Shown piece after piece: positions 46,083-53,751 of a stretch of DNA of 64,000 nt. The notes below the pieces were generated by a model. That model did no database searches and had not been told where the DNA came from. It was given only the letters and a program-made list of their open reading frames with translations. The position numbers and the translations under genes were made by a program. The DNA is taken from positions 1 through 64,000 of the forward strand of contig NZ_JPVQ01000005.1 of the NCBI RefSeq assembly GCF_000772965.1, written 5' to 3'. Source of the stretch: Ureibacillus massiliensis 4400831 = CIP 108448 = CCUG 49529 (GTDB lineage: Bacteria > Bacillota > Bacilli > Bacillales_A > Planococcaceae). Each line of letters opens with the position of its first letter. The stretch's first letter is position 1.

Positions 46083-47102
46083 ATGAGCCAACAAGCGATT
46101 TTAGAAGTGAAAGATCTAAAAACAAGCTTTCATACGGAAAGAGGTAGTGTTACCGCTTTACATGGTATTAACTTTCAATTAAAAGAAGGGGAAATATTAG
46201 GGATTGTAGGGGAGTCAGGATGCGGTAAAAGTGTAACCTCTCAATCAATTCTTCGATTATACGACGAAAAATATTTAGTAGATTATGAGGGAGAGATTAA
46301 TTTCCAAGGTAAGAACCTATTAAAGCTCCCGATGGATAAAATGCAGGAAATTCGTGGGAATGATATTTCGATGATTTTCCAAGATCCATTAAGCTCGCTA
46401 AATCCTGTTTATACAATAGGTTTTCAAATTAGTGAGTCACTGATGATTCATCAAAAATTATCGAAAAAAGAAGCGACTGAAAAAGCGATAGAATTATTAA
46501 GATTAACCGGTATTTCAGCTCCTGAAAAAAGGGTAAAGCAATATCCCCATGAATTATCCGGAGGAATGAGACAACGTGTCATGATTGCAATGGCACTTGC
46601 ATGTAAGCCAAAAGTTTTAATAGCTGATGAACCAACTACGGCATTAGACGTAACCATCCAAGCTCAAATTTTAGATTTAATTTTGCAGTTAAATAAGGAA
46701 TATAAAATGAGCGTTATGTTCATCACCCATGACCTTGGCGTTGTAGCGGAGGTTTGTACTCGAGTAATTGTCATGTATCTTGGTCAAATTGTTGAGGAAA
46801 CAGATGTAGAGACCTTATTCTCAAAACCACTGCATCCATATACAAAAGGGTTAATGAAATCCATGCCAACTTTAGAAGGAGAGCGTTCGGAAAAATTACA
46901 CGTAATTGAAGGTGCCGTTCCTTCATTAAATAATATTCCAAAAGGCTGTCGATTTGCAGAAAGATGTCCATTTGCTGATGAGCTATGTAAAGAAAAGCCA
47001 CCAGAATTAATGACTCACAATGACAACCATAAAGTAAGATGTTGGCATTATGAAAAAATTGAGAAAGGGGAGGTAGCATATGACAACACAATTAACGCTT
47101 GA
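46083..47102 (+). CDS. Oligopeptide ABC transporter ATPase, DppD/OppD-like
   Basis: 339 residues: Walker A GESGCGKS (about 39-46), signature LSGGMRQR, Walker B VLIADEPTTALD, and the C-terminal oligo-HPY region with GCRFAERCPFADELC. AAAGGAGGG before the ATG. Overlaps the next ATPase gene by 23 bases. Confidence 0.92.
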   Translation: MSQQAILEVKDLKTSFHTERGSVTALHGINFQLKEGEILGIVGESGCGKSVTSQSILRLYDEKYLVDYEGEINFQGKNLLKLPMDKMQEIRGNDISMIFQDPLSSLNPVYTIGFQISESLMIHQKLSKKEATEKAIELLRLTGISAPEKRVKQYPHELSGGMRQRVMIAMALACKPKVLIADEPTTALDVTIQAQILDLILQLNKEYKMSVMFITHDLGVVAEVCTRVIVMYLGQIVEETDVETLFSKPLHPYTKGLMKSMPTLEGERSEKLHVIEGAVPSLNNIPKGCRFAERCPFADELCKEKPPELMTHNDNHKVRCWHYEKIEKGEVAYDNTINA

Positions 47103-48063
47103 TCATGAACCCCTTCTGGAAGTATCAGGTCTAAAAAAACACTTTCCTGTTAAAAACGAAATAGGTCAAAAAAGTGCTGTTGTAAAAGCAGTTGATGATG
47201 TTTCCTTTAAGCTGTATGAAGGGAAAACTTTAGGTTTAGTTGGTGAATCTGGCTGTGGTAAAAGTACTACCGGACGAACGATTTTACGATTAACTGAACC
47301 TACAAGTGGATCTGCATTGTTTAAAGGGAAAGATATTTTTCAATTAAAAGGAGACGAGCTTCGAAAAGCTAGACAAGATTTGCAAATGGTTTTCCAAGAT
47401 CCGTTCTCTTCACTTAATCCTCGAAAACGCATTGGTGAGATTTTGGAGGAACCATTAGTTATTCATAAATTAGGTACAAAGGCAGAACGTACAGAAAAAG
47501 TAATGGAAATTCTTTACAAAGTTGGTCTGAATGTAGATCACTATTATCGTTATCCCCATGAATTTTCTGGTGGACAACGACAAAGAATTGTATTGGCTCG
47601 TGCCTTAATTTTAAACCCAAAAATTATCGTTTGTGATGAGCCTGTATCAGCACTTGATGTTTCGACTCAAGCTCAAATCGTTAATTTACTTCGGGATCTT
47701 CAGGAGGATTTGAAGCTAACTTATTTATTTATCGCTCACGATATTAGTGTCGTTCGCCATATTTCTGACCAAATTGGCGTTATGTATTTGGGAAATATCG
47801 TCGAATATACAGATACAGACAATATATTTGCTGAACCATTACATCCATATACACAAGCATTATTATCAGCAGTACCGCATCCGAATCCGACGATGAAACG
47901 AGAAAGAATCATCTTAAAAGGTGAAATACCTTCTCCATTAAATCCACCTTCAGGATGTGTATTCCATCCACGATGCCCAATGGCGACTGATATATGCAAA
48001 CAGGCAGTACCAGTAAATAAAGAAGCTAGACCTGGCCATTTTGTGAGATGTCACTTATATTAA
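47080..48063 (+). CDS. Oligopeptide ABC transporter ATPase, DppF/OppF-like
   Basis: 327 residues: Walker A GESGCGKST, signature FSGGQRQR, Walker B IIVCDEPVSALD, C-terminal GCVFHPRCPMATDIC. GGGGAGG before the ATG, inside the previous gene. With it, forms the two-ATPase motor of the peptide importer. Confidence 0.92.
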   Translation: MTTQLTLDHEPLLEVSGLKKHFPVKNEIGQKSAVVKAVDDVSFKLYEGKTLGLVGESGCGKSTTGRTILRLTEPTSGSALFKGKDIFQLKGDELRKARQDLQMVFQDPFSSLNPRKRIGEILEEPLVIHKLGTKAERTEKVMEILYKVGLNVDHYYRYPHEFSGGQRQRIVLARALILNPKIIVCDEPVSALDVSTQAQIVNLLRDLQEDLKLTYLFIAHDISVVRHISDQIGVMYLGNIVEYTDTDNIFAEPLHPYTQALLSAVPHPNPTMKRERIILKGEIPSPLNPPSGCVFHPRCPMATDICKQAVPVNKEARPGHFVRCHLY

Positions 48064-48118
48064 TACGAATTTGCCAAAAGGATTGTAAATAAATCCTATA
48101 GAAGGAGAGATAAAATCT

Positions 48119-49480
48119 ATGAATCTGGTAGATCAATTAAAAGAAATCTTACCAGAAGATCGAGTTAGTACGAATGAAACGGTTCTTCTCAATCATAGCC
48201 AAGATGAATCGTTTCATCCTGCCAATCTTCCGGATGTAGTAGTATTTCCAATAGATAAAAAAGAAGTTGCTGAGATTGTACGTTTTGCCAATGAAAATAA
48301 AGTCCCGGTTGTGCCTTTTGGTATAGGCTCTGGTTTAGAAGGTCAAGCTATTCCAATCCATGGCGGTATTTCAATCGATTTTCAAGAAATGAACAAAATT
48401 ATCGATATTAACCCCCAAGATTTATTAGTAACGGTACAGCCAGGTGTAACAAGACTTCAGTTAAATGCTGAGCTCGGAAAGCACGGATTATTTTTCCCTG
48501 TTGACCCTGGGGCGGATGCGACGATAGGTGGAATGGCTTCGACAAATGCAAGTGGTACAACCACTGTTCGTTACGGTGCCATGAAGGATAATGTCCGCAA
48601 CCTAGAAGTGGTGTTGGCAGATGGTAGTATTATTCATACAGGAAGCAAAGCAAAAAAATCTTCTTCAGGCTATCGTCTAACAGAGCTTTATGTAGGATCT
48701 GAAGGGACTTTAGGTGTTTTTACTGAGATTACCCTTCAAGTGTATGGAATACCAGAAGTCATTGTTGCAGGGCGTGCGGTATTTTCGTCTTTACAGAACT
48801 CGGTTGAAGCAGCTACAACCTTGCTTCAAGTAGGAGTACCAATTGCAAGAATAGAATTGGTCGAAGCAGCATCGATTAGAAATATGAATAAAATAGCCGG
48901 AACTAATTATGCAGAAGATGTTACATTATTTTTAGAATTTCACGGTTCTAAAGTAAATGTTGATGCAGATATTGAAATAACAAAAGAATTGTTCGAAGAC
49001 TTCGGTTGCTATCAATTTGATATCGAAACAGATTCAATCGGTAGGAAGAAACTTTGGGAAGCAAGACATAACAATCTAAATATTATGCTACATACGAATC
49101 CTGGCAAAAAAGTAATGAATACCGATGTTTGTGTCCCACTATCCAATCTAGCAGAAGCGGTAGAGTTTAGTCGCACATGCATTGATGAATCAGGATTGCA
49201 GGGTGGGATTATAGGTCATATTGGAGACGGCAACTTCCATGCAGGCATTGTGTTAGATCCGAATAATACAGATGAAGTAAAAAGAGCCAATCATTTAAAT
49301 GAACAAATCGTCAAATTTGCTTTATCAGTTGGAGGCACATGTACTGGTGAACACGGAGTTGGATTAGGTAAAATGAAATACCAACAAGATGAACATGGAA
49401 AAGCATTAGATGTTATGAAAGCTATTAAACAAGTACTAGATCAAAACCATATTTTAAATCCGGGGAAAATTTTCGGATAA
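48119..49480 (+). CDS. FAD-binding oxidoreductase, GlcD/D-lactate dehydrogenase-like
   Basis: 453 residues. PCMH-type FAD domain (about 35-215; PFGIGSGLEGQ, DPGADATIGGMASTNASGT, VGSEGTLGVFTEITL) and the GlcD C-terminal domain with GHIGDGNFH and the closing CTGEHGVGLGK...LNPGKI. Such flavoenzymes oxidise D-2-hydroxy acids to 2-oxo acids. In this operon it could process a hydroxy acid released from an imported conjugate, and the following aminotransferase could aminate the product. AGAAGGAGAG before the ATG. Confidence 0.88.
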   Translation: MNLVDQLKEILPEDRVSTNETVLLNHSQDESFHPANLPDVVVFPIDKKEVAEIVRFANENKVPVVPFGIGSGLEGQAIPIHGGISIDFQEMNKIIDINPQDLLVTVQPGVTRLQLNAELGKHGLFFPVDPGADATIGGMASTNASGTTTVRYGAMKDNVRNLEVVLADGSIIHTGSKAKKSSSGYRLTELYVGSEGTLGVFTEITLQVYGIPEVIVAGRAVFSSLQNSVEAATTLLQVGVPIARIELVEAASIRNMNKIAGTNYAEDVTLFLEFHGSKVNVDADIEITKELFEDFGCYQFDIETDSIGRKKLWEARHNNLNIMLHTNPGKKVMNTDVCVPLSNLAEAVEFSRTCIDESGLQGGIIGHIGDGNFHAGIVLDPNNTDEVKRANHLNEQIVKFALSVGGTCTGEHGVGLGKMKYQQDEHGKALDVMKAIKQVLDQNHILNPGKIFG

Positions 49481-49542
49481 AATATTTGGTTTAATCACTT
49501 TTTGCAAAATAAATAAAGTTAAAATTCATCATCATATGAATA

Positions 49543-49603
49543 GAGTTGATGCCTGTTATACAGGTGGATTGTATAGACATCAACTCCTGAATAAAAAGGA
49601 GTT
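49543..49603 (+). promoter_or_regulatory. Candidate two-state leader RNA sequestering the aminotransferase ribosome binding site
   Basis: Two mutually exclusive helices can form. Helix 1: GAGTTGATG (49543-49551) with CATCAACTC (49578-49586), extended by TATAC (49557-49561) with GTATA (49571-49575). Helix 2: AACTCCT (49582-49588) with AGGAGTT (49597-49603), which hides the AAGGAG ribosome binding site (49596-49601). Bases 49582-49586 are needed by both. Helix 1 would therefore leave the site open and helix 2 would close it. It matches no riboswitch I know. Confidence 0.55.
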
Positions 49604-49609
49604 ATGAGT

Positions 49610-50794
49610 ATGACATATTTGAATGAATTGCTCAATAAGACATTAGTGGAAATAGAGGAATCTGGCATAAGAAAGATCGCTAATCTTGCTAATGAAATAC
49701 CGGATGTAGTGAACTTAACAGTAGGGCAACCAGACTTTCCATCTCCAAGTTATATTAAAGATGCCGGTATTCGAGCGATACAAGATGAAAAACATGGTTA
49801 TACGACAAACAATGGATTAAAAGAGCTTCGTGAGCTTGCTAGCGAGTATGTTCAGAACCTTTATGGCTTGTCATATAACCCTCAGGATGAAGTGATCGTA
49901 ACAGTAGGTGCTAGTGAAGCTCTTGATCTTGCATTTAGAACGATTCTTTCACCAGGTACAGAAGTTATCCTACCAGCACCAAGTTATCCTGGATATGAGC
50001 CGCTCATTCGATTGTGTAATGCTGTTCCTGTTTTTGTGGATACTAGCAATACCGGATTTAAATTAACTGCTTCATTAATTGAAGAACACATTACAGAAAA
50101 AACCCGATGTATCGTATTACCATATCCATCTAATCCAACAGGAACCGTACTTTCAAAAGAAGAAATTAATGAAATCGGACAATTACTAAAAGACAAAAAT
50201 ATCTTTATTGTTTCAGATGAAATTTATAGCGAACTAGTATATGAAGATAAGCATTATTCTATTGCAGCCTATCCCGGATTAAAAGATAAGACGATTGTCA
50301 TTAACGGTGTTTCAAAATCTCATTCTATGACTGGATGGCGCATTGGGTTTACATTTGCACCTCCGTATATTACAAAGCAAATGCATAAGCTACACTCTTT
50401 TAATGTTGTATGTGCAACATCAATCAGTCAATTTGCAGCAATCGAAGCGTTAAAGCATGGTACAAATGATGAAGAAGTATTGGCGATGAAAAATGAATAC
50501 AACAAAAGAAGAGATTATGTTTACAAAAGACTTATCGATATGGGATTGCAGGTCGCCTATCCTAAGGGAGCTTTTTATATTTTCCCTTCTATAAAGAAAT
50601 ATGGATTAAGCTCTGAAGATTTTGCCCTTAAACTATTACGTGAAGCAAAGGTAGCAGCAACGCCAGGAAGTGCCTTTACTGAATATGGAGAAGGGTACAT
50701 TAGATTATCATACGCATCGTCTATGGAAGAACTTAAAAAAGGTTTAGATCGGTTAGAATACTATTTATCTAACTTTTCTTCTATTAATATTTAA
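49610..50794 (+). CDS. Pyridoxal-phosphate aminotransferase, class I (PatA/AspB-like)
   Basis: 394 residues, fold-type I: NLTVGQPDFPSP, VTVGASEALDLAFR, LPYPSNPTG, SDEIYSELVY and the PLP lysine in SKSHSMTGWRIGF, ending in EGYIRLSYA. Transfers amino groups between an amino acid and a 2-oxo acid. ATG 49610 is used because AAGGAG lies 8 bases before it; ATG 49604 is only 2 bases away. Last gene of the GntR/Opp operon, with a possible regulatory hairpin leader. Confidence 0.9.
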   Translation: MTYLNELLNKTLVEIEESGIRKIANLANEIPDVVNLTVGQPDFPSPSYIKDAGIRAIQDEKHGYTTNNGLKELRELASEYVQNLYGLSYNPQDEVIVTVGASEALDLAFRTILSPGTEVILPAPSYPGYEPLIRLCNAVPVFVDTSNTGFKLTASLIEEHITEKTRCIVLPYPSNPTGTVLSKEEINEIGQLLKDKNIFIVSDEIYSELVYEDKHYSIAAYPGLKDKTIVINGVSKSHSMTGWRIGFTFAPPYITKQMHKLHSFNVVCATSISQFAAIEALKHGTNDEEVLAMKNEYNKRRDYVYKRLIDMGLQVAYPKGAFYIFPSIKKYGLSSEDFALKLLREAKVAATPGSAFTEYGEGYIRLSYASSMEELKKGLDRLEYYLSNFSSINI

Positions 50795-50820
50795 GGAATA
50801 AATTCAATCCTTAAAAATAA

Positions 50821-50858
50821 AAGCCTTACTGGAAAAAATCCAGTAGGGCTTCTTGTTT
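50821..50858 (+). terminator. Rho-independent terminator
   Basis: AAGCCTTACTGGA (50821-50833) pairs with TCCAGTAGGGCTT (50839-50851) with one G-U pair; CTTGTTTA follows. Confidence 0.85.
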
Positions 50859-50923
50859 ATGAAAATGTTATTAATCGTAATTACTTTGAAATGATTGTAC
50901 GTTTAGTTTAGTTTTGATTTTAG

Positions 50924-51559
50924 TTAAAAACCAACTCTTATAGCCTTCCTACGCATCCACTGTGTTGCAATCCATTTTTCTCCCCGTTTAACAGGCTCAC
51001 CACTATGGAGTGTTAATTCATTGAGATGTGGATTTTGATAAAAATATTCAAAATAAACCGCACTGCCTTTTTCAGGCTTCACAGCAAGATTTAGATTAGG
51101 AAAAGTGGTTTCGCCACCTTCCTCAACATCATTTAAATAAATGACTAAGGTGCTAATTCGATTGTTTTCACTTTTTGGATTGTCTTCTTTAAAGTAATCA
51201 AAATGAGGCTTGAATTGTTGTCCAATCTCATAGTGTAATACTTGTAAACCCTCCGCATTTTTCAAAGGTAAATGCATTAAGGCTGAAATGCGCTGTTCAA
51301 TTTGTGCAATTAGTGGACTTTCATTTTCCTCAAAAAACATCCCACTACTTGTACGAATTGCGCTTACTTCTTGATTCGCTAATTTGGATCTTTTTAATCG
51401 ATTTTTAGAGCGTTCAATTAGTGCATTGCACTCATCTTCACTTAAGACATTTTGAAATTTGACGATTAAAGGTGCTTCATTTAAAACTTCCGCAAAAATT
51501 TGATGACCATTAATAGAGTAACTTGGTTGAACAGGTAAAATGGAAACTTCTGTTAACAT
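50924..51559 (-). CDS. 2OG-Fe(II) oxygenase, prolyl-4-hydroxylase-like
   Basis: 211 residues. The double-stranded beta-helix carries the iron ligands HFD (about residues 118-120) and the distal His in LHSGEPVKRGEKW, whose Lys would bind 2-oxoglutarate. NDVEEGGETTFP is the classic P4H segment. Bacillus homologues hydroxylate proline in collagen-like or elongation-factor peptides; the substrate here is unknown. No signal peptide. Divergent from the SLH protein gene. Confidence 0.87.
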   Translation of the reverse strand: MLTEVSILPVQPSYSINGHQIFAEVLNEAPLIVKFQNVLSEDECNALIERSKNRLKRSKLANQEVSAIRTSSGMFFEENESPLIAQIEQRISALMHLPLKNAEGLQVLHYEIGQQFKPHFDYFKEDNPKSENNRISTLVIYLNDVEEGGETTFPNLNLAVKPEKGSAVYFEYFYQNPHLNELTLHSGEPVKRGEKWIATQWMRRKAIRVGF

Positions 51560-51809
51560 TTTTTAATTCCTCTCCATATATTCAATTTTTACTAACTTAG
51601 AATTAACGAATTAAATGAACAAATTTCATAACTGTGAAAGAAATTATATCACATTGTTTAGAAAAGTAAGTAATGAAATAGGATGTAAAAATCGATTTAT
51701 TTTTTAGCGTTATTTTGTTGGCAGAGACGAGGTTAAAATATGAATTTCTTTGAATTTAAGTTAATATAGTCATAAGAAGGTAAGATATTATTTTTTTGGA
51801 GGATTTATT

Positions 51810-53405
51810 ATGAAAAGTAAGAAAAGAAGTAAGGGTCTCTATACAGCAGCTCTTACAATTGCAGCAGCCTTTATGGCAGTCCCTACTATAGCAAGTGCAG
51901 CTCATTTTTCGGATATACAGGAAAACTCACATGAAAAAGCTATTATAGAATTAGTAGATATGGGTCTAATATATGGATATCCAGATGGAACATTCAAACC
52001 GAACAAAGCATTAAGCAACTCGGATGTTGTGAAGCTAGTCGGCAGATATTTAGTACAAAATGGTTTCAAAGTTCCAGCAGATTACAAAACGAATTTACGT
52101 TTTTCAGATTTATCGACAAGTTCAGAGAATGGGCTTCTTCAATATGCTGCATTACTAAAGGATAAAGGTATCTTTAATGGAGAAAATGGGAAGATGAATC
52201 CTTCTGAACAAATGACACGTGAAAATATGGCAGTCGTGCTTGTAAATACGTTATCAGCTATTCATGAATTTGATTATTTAACATATGTGTCTAATCAAGC
52301 ATTTCAAAATGGCGTAGAAGATTTAAATAAAGCCGCGGTCCAAGCGCGTCCATCTATTAATGTTTTAGATTACTATGATATAACGAATGTAGCCTTCTTC
52401 AATCCTAAAGCGACAGTCACGCGCGGACAATTTGCTACCTTCTTATACACACTTACAAATATTGAAGATATAAATTTATCTATTGCACAAGTAGAAGTAC
52501 TTTCAAATAATCAGCTTCTTGTAACTCTATCTGATCAATCGACACATAATGTGACGCTTTCAAAACCGTTAATTGAGAATTCACTAGAAACTGTTGCATT
52601 TAAAATTGATGGGATTCCATATACAGTGGATGTGAAATATGAAGGTAAAGTGACTGATCCTGAAAAAGAGGAACCAGCTGAGGAATCTCGTTTTAAAGTT
52701 GAAAGCGATGAATATCTATTAGGAATAACGCAAGATGGTAGAATTGTAGAAGCAGATGATGCGAATATCAAAGTATTTGGTTACATTGATGATCATAAAG
52801 TGGAATTACCTTATAGTGCATTTACAATCACGACAAATAGTGAGTATTTAAGTATTAATGGAGGAAAAGTCACTGCTAATTTTCAAGCTATACAAGCTGA
52901 CGGTGTATTAAATGAGGAAGAAGATCAATTAGAGGCTGAGGTTGTTATAACAATTAACGATACAGGAGAAACGATTAAACATACATTAAAGTTAACTCGT
53001 AAAGAGGTAAAGGCAAATGATAATTTCAAGATAGTCGATAATAATTCAATACGAGGAAAAGAAATCACGAACATATATATTGATAGTTTTGATGAGGAAT
53101 TGGAATTAACGGTTAGTGATTTATACAATAATATTCTTGCAGTAGGAAGTTTCGAAATTATTGATCAATATGGTAATGATTATCAATCATTTAATCCAGC
53201 TACTGGAGAAGTAACATTCTTTGACGGATCAACACGTCCTATTCAACCCATTATCTCAAATATAAATACTATTGACGATGAATTCCGTATTACATCAAAT
53301 GGAACGAACAATATAAAGATTACAGGTCTTAGTAGAGGAGATTCATTCAATCTAAAATTATCTATTGATGAAGTGTCTCTATCTATTAAAGTGTATATTA
53401 GATAA
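51810..53405 (+). CDS. S-layer homology (SLH) domain surface protein
   Basis: 531 residues. Signal peptide (about 1-30, ending TIASAA), three SLH modules (about 31-85, 92-150, 165-218; GLIYGYPDGTFKPNKALS, GIFNGENGKMNPSEQMTRE, FNPKATVTRGQFATFLYTL) that anchor proteins to secondary cell-wall polymer, then beta-rich Ig-like domains (about 225-531). The last 240 residues are clearly homologous to the C-terminus of the next protein, ending in the same KVYIR. TTGGAGGA precedes the ATG. Secreted and wall-attached; no catalytic motif seen, probably structural. Confidence 0.87.
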   Translation: MKSKKRSKGLYTAALTIAAAFMAVPTIASAAHFSDIQENSHEKAIIELVDMGLIYGYPDGTFKPNKALSNSDVVKLVGRYLVQNGFKVPADYKTNLRFSDLSTSSENGLLQYAALLKDKGIFNGENGKMNPSEQMTRENMAVVLVNTLSAIHEFDYLTYVSNQAFQNGVEDLNKAAVQARPSINVLDYYDITNVAFFNPKATVTRGQFATFLYTLTNIEDINLSIAQVEVLSNNQLLVTLSDQSTHNVTLSKPLIENSLETVAFKIDGIPYTVDVKYEGKVTDPEKEEPAEESRFKVESDEYLLGITQDGRIVEADDANIKVFGYIDDHKVELPYSAFTITTNSEYLSINGGKVTANFQAIQADGVLNEEEDQLEAEVVITINDTGETIKHTLKLTRKEVKANDNFKIVDNNSIRGKEITNIYIDSFDEELELTVSDLYNNILAVGSFEIIDQYGNDYQSFNPATGEVTFFDGSTRPIQPIISNINTIDDEFRITSNGTNNIKITGLSRGDSFNLKLSIDEVSLSIKVYIR

Positions 53406-53424
53406 ATTAATATAGAAGTAGAAG

Positions 53425-53468
53425 GATATTGAACAAGAGTCCAACTCTTATTCAATATCTTTTTTTAT
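53425..53468 (+). terminator. Rho-independent terminator
   Basis: GATATTGAA (53425-53433) pairs with TTCAATATC (53451-53459), with a further AAGAGT/ACTCTT pairing, followed by eight T. Confidence 0.9.
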
Positions 53469-53551
53469 ATAAAAAACAAAGAATTCGAGAGATCGTATTA
53501 TCTATAAGAGGAATTATTTTGAGGAAAATCCTTTTTTTATATAAAAAGCTA

Positions 53552-53579
53552 TTGACGAAGATAACAAGTTTGCTATAAT
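53552..53579 (+). promoter_or_regulatory. Sigma-A promoter
   Basis: TTGACG (53552-53557), 16 bases and a perfect TATAAT (53574-53579). The first Fur box begins 10 bases downstream, at the start site. Confidence 0.82.
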
Positions 53580-53588
53580 CAACTTAAA

Positions 53589-53603
53589 TGATAATGATTA
53601 TCA
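53589..53603 (+). promoter_or_regulatory. Fur box 1
   Basis: TGATAATGATTATCA, an exact match to the Bacillus 7-1-7 Fur consensus TGATAATNATTATCA, at the transcription start of the promoter at 53552. Confidence 0.93.
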
Positions 53604-53645
53604 ATATCAACTACAACCTAAAAATAAGGAAGGAGAGAAAGTGCA

Positions 53646-53675
53646 ATGAGTAAAAAAACATTTATAAACGTGTAG
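53646..53675 (+). CDS. Nine-codon leader ORF between Fur boxes
   Basis: ATG followed by eight codons and TAG, encoding MSKKTFINV. A strong AAGGAAGGAGAG ribosome binding site lies about 9 bases upstream. It may be a leader peptide or the start of a gene lost when the Fur-box segment was duplicated. Translation is plausible; function is unknown. Confidence 0.4.
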   Translation: MSKKTFINV

Positions 53676-53697
53676 TTCTTTTTTTTATCATTTTAAA

Positions 53698-53712
53698 TGA
53701 TAATGATTATCA
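53698..53712 (+). promoter_or_regulatory. Fur box 2
   Basis: A second exact TGATAATGATTATCA, 109 bases after the first, with the flanking AAA before and CAAC shortly after also repeated. It lies about 40 bases before the start codon of the large SLH protein. Confidence 0.93.
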
Positions 53713-53751
53713 ATTTCAACATATTTCGAAAATATAGGAGGAATTATAGAA

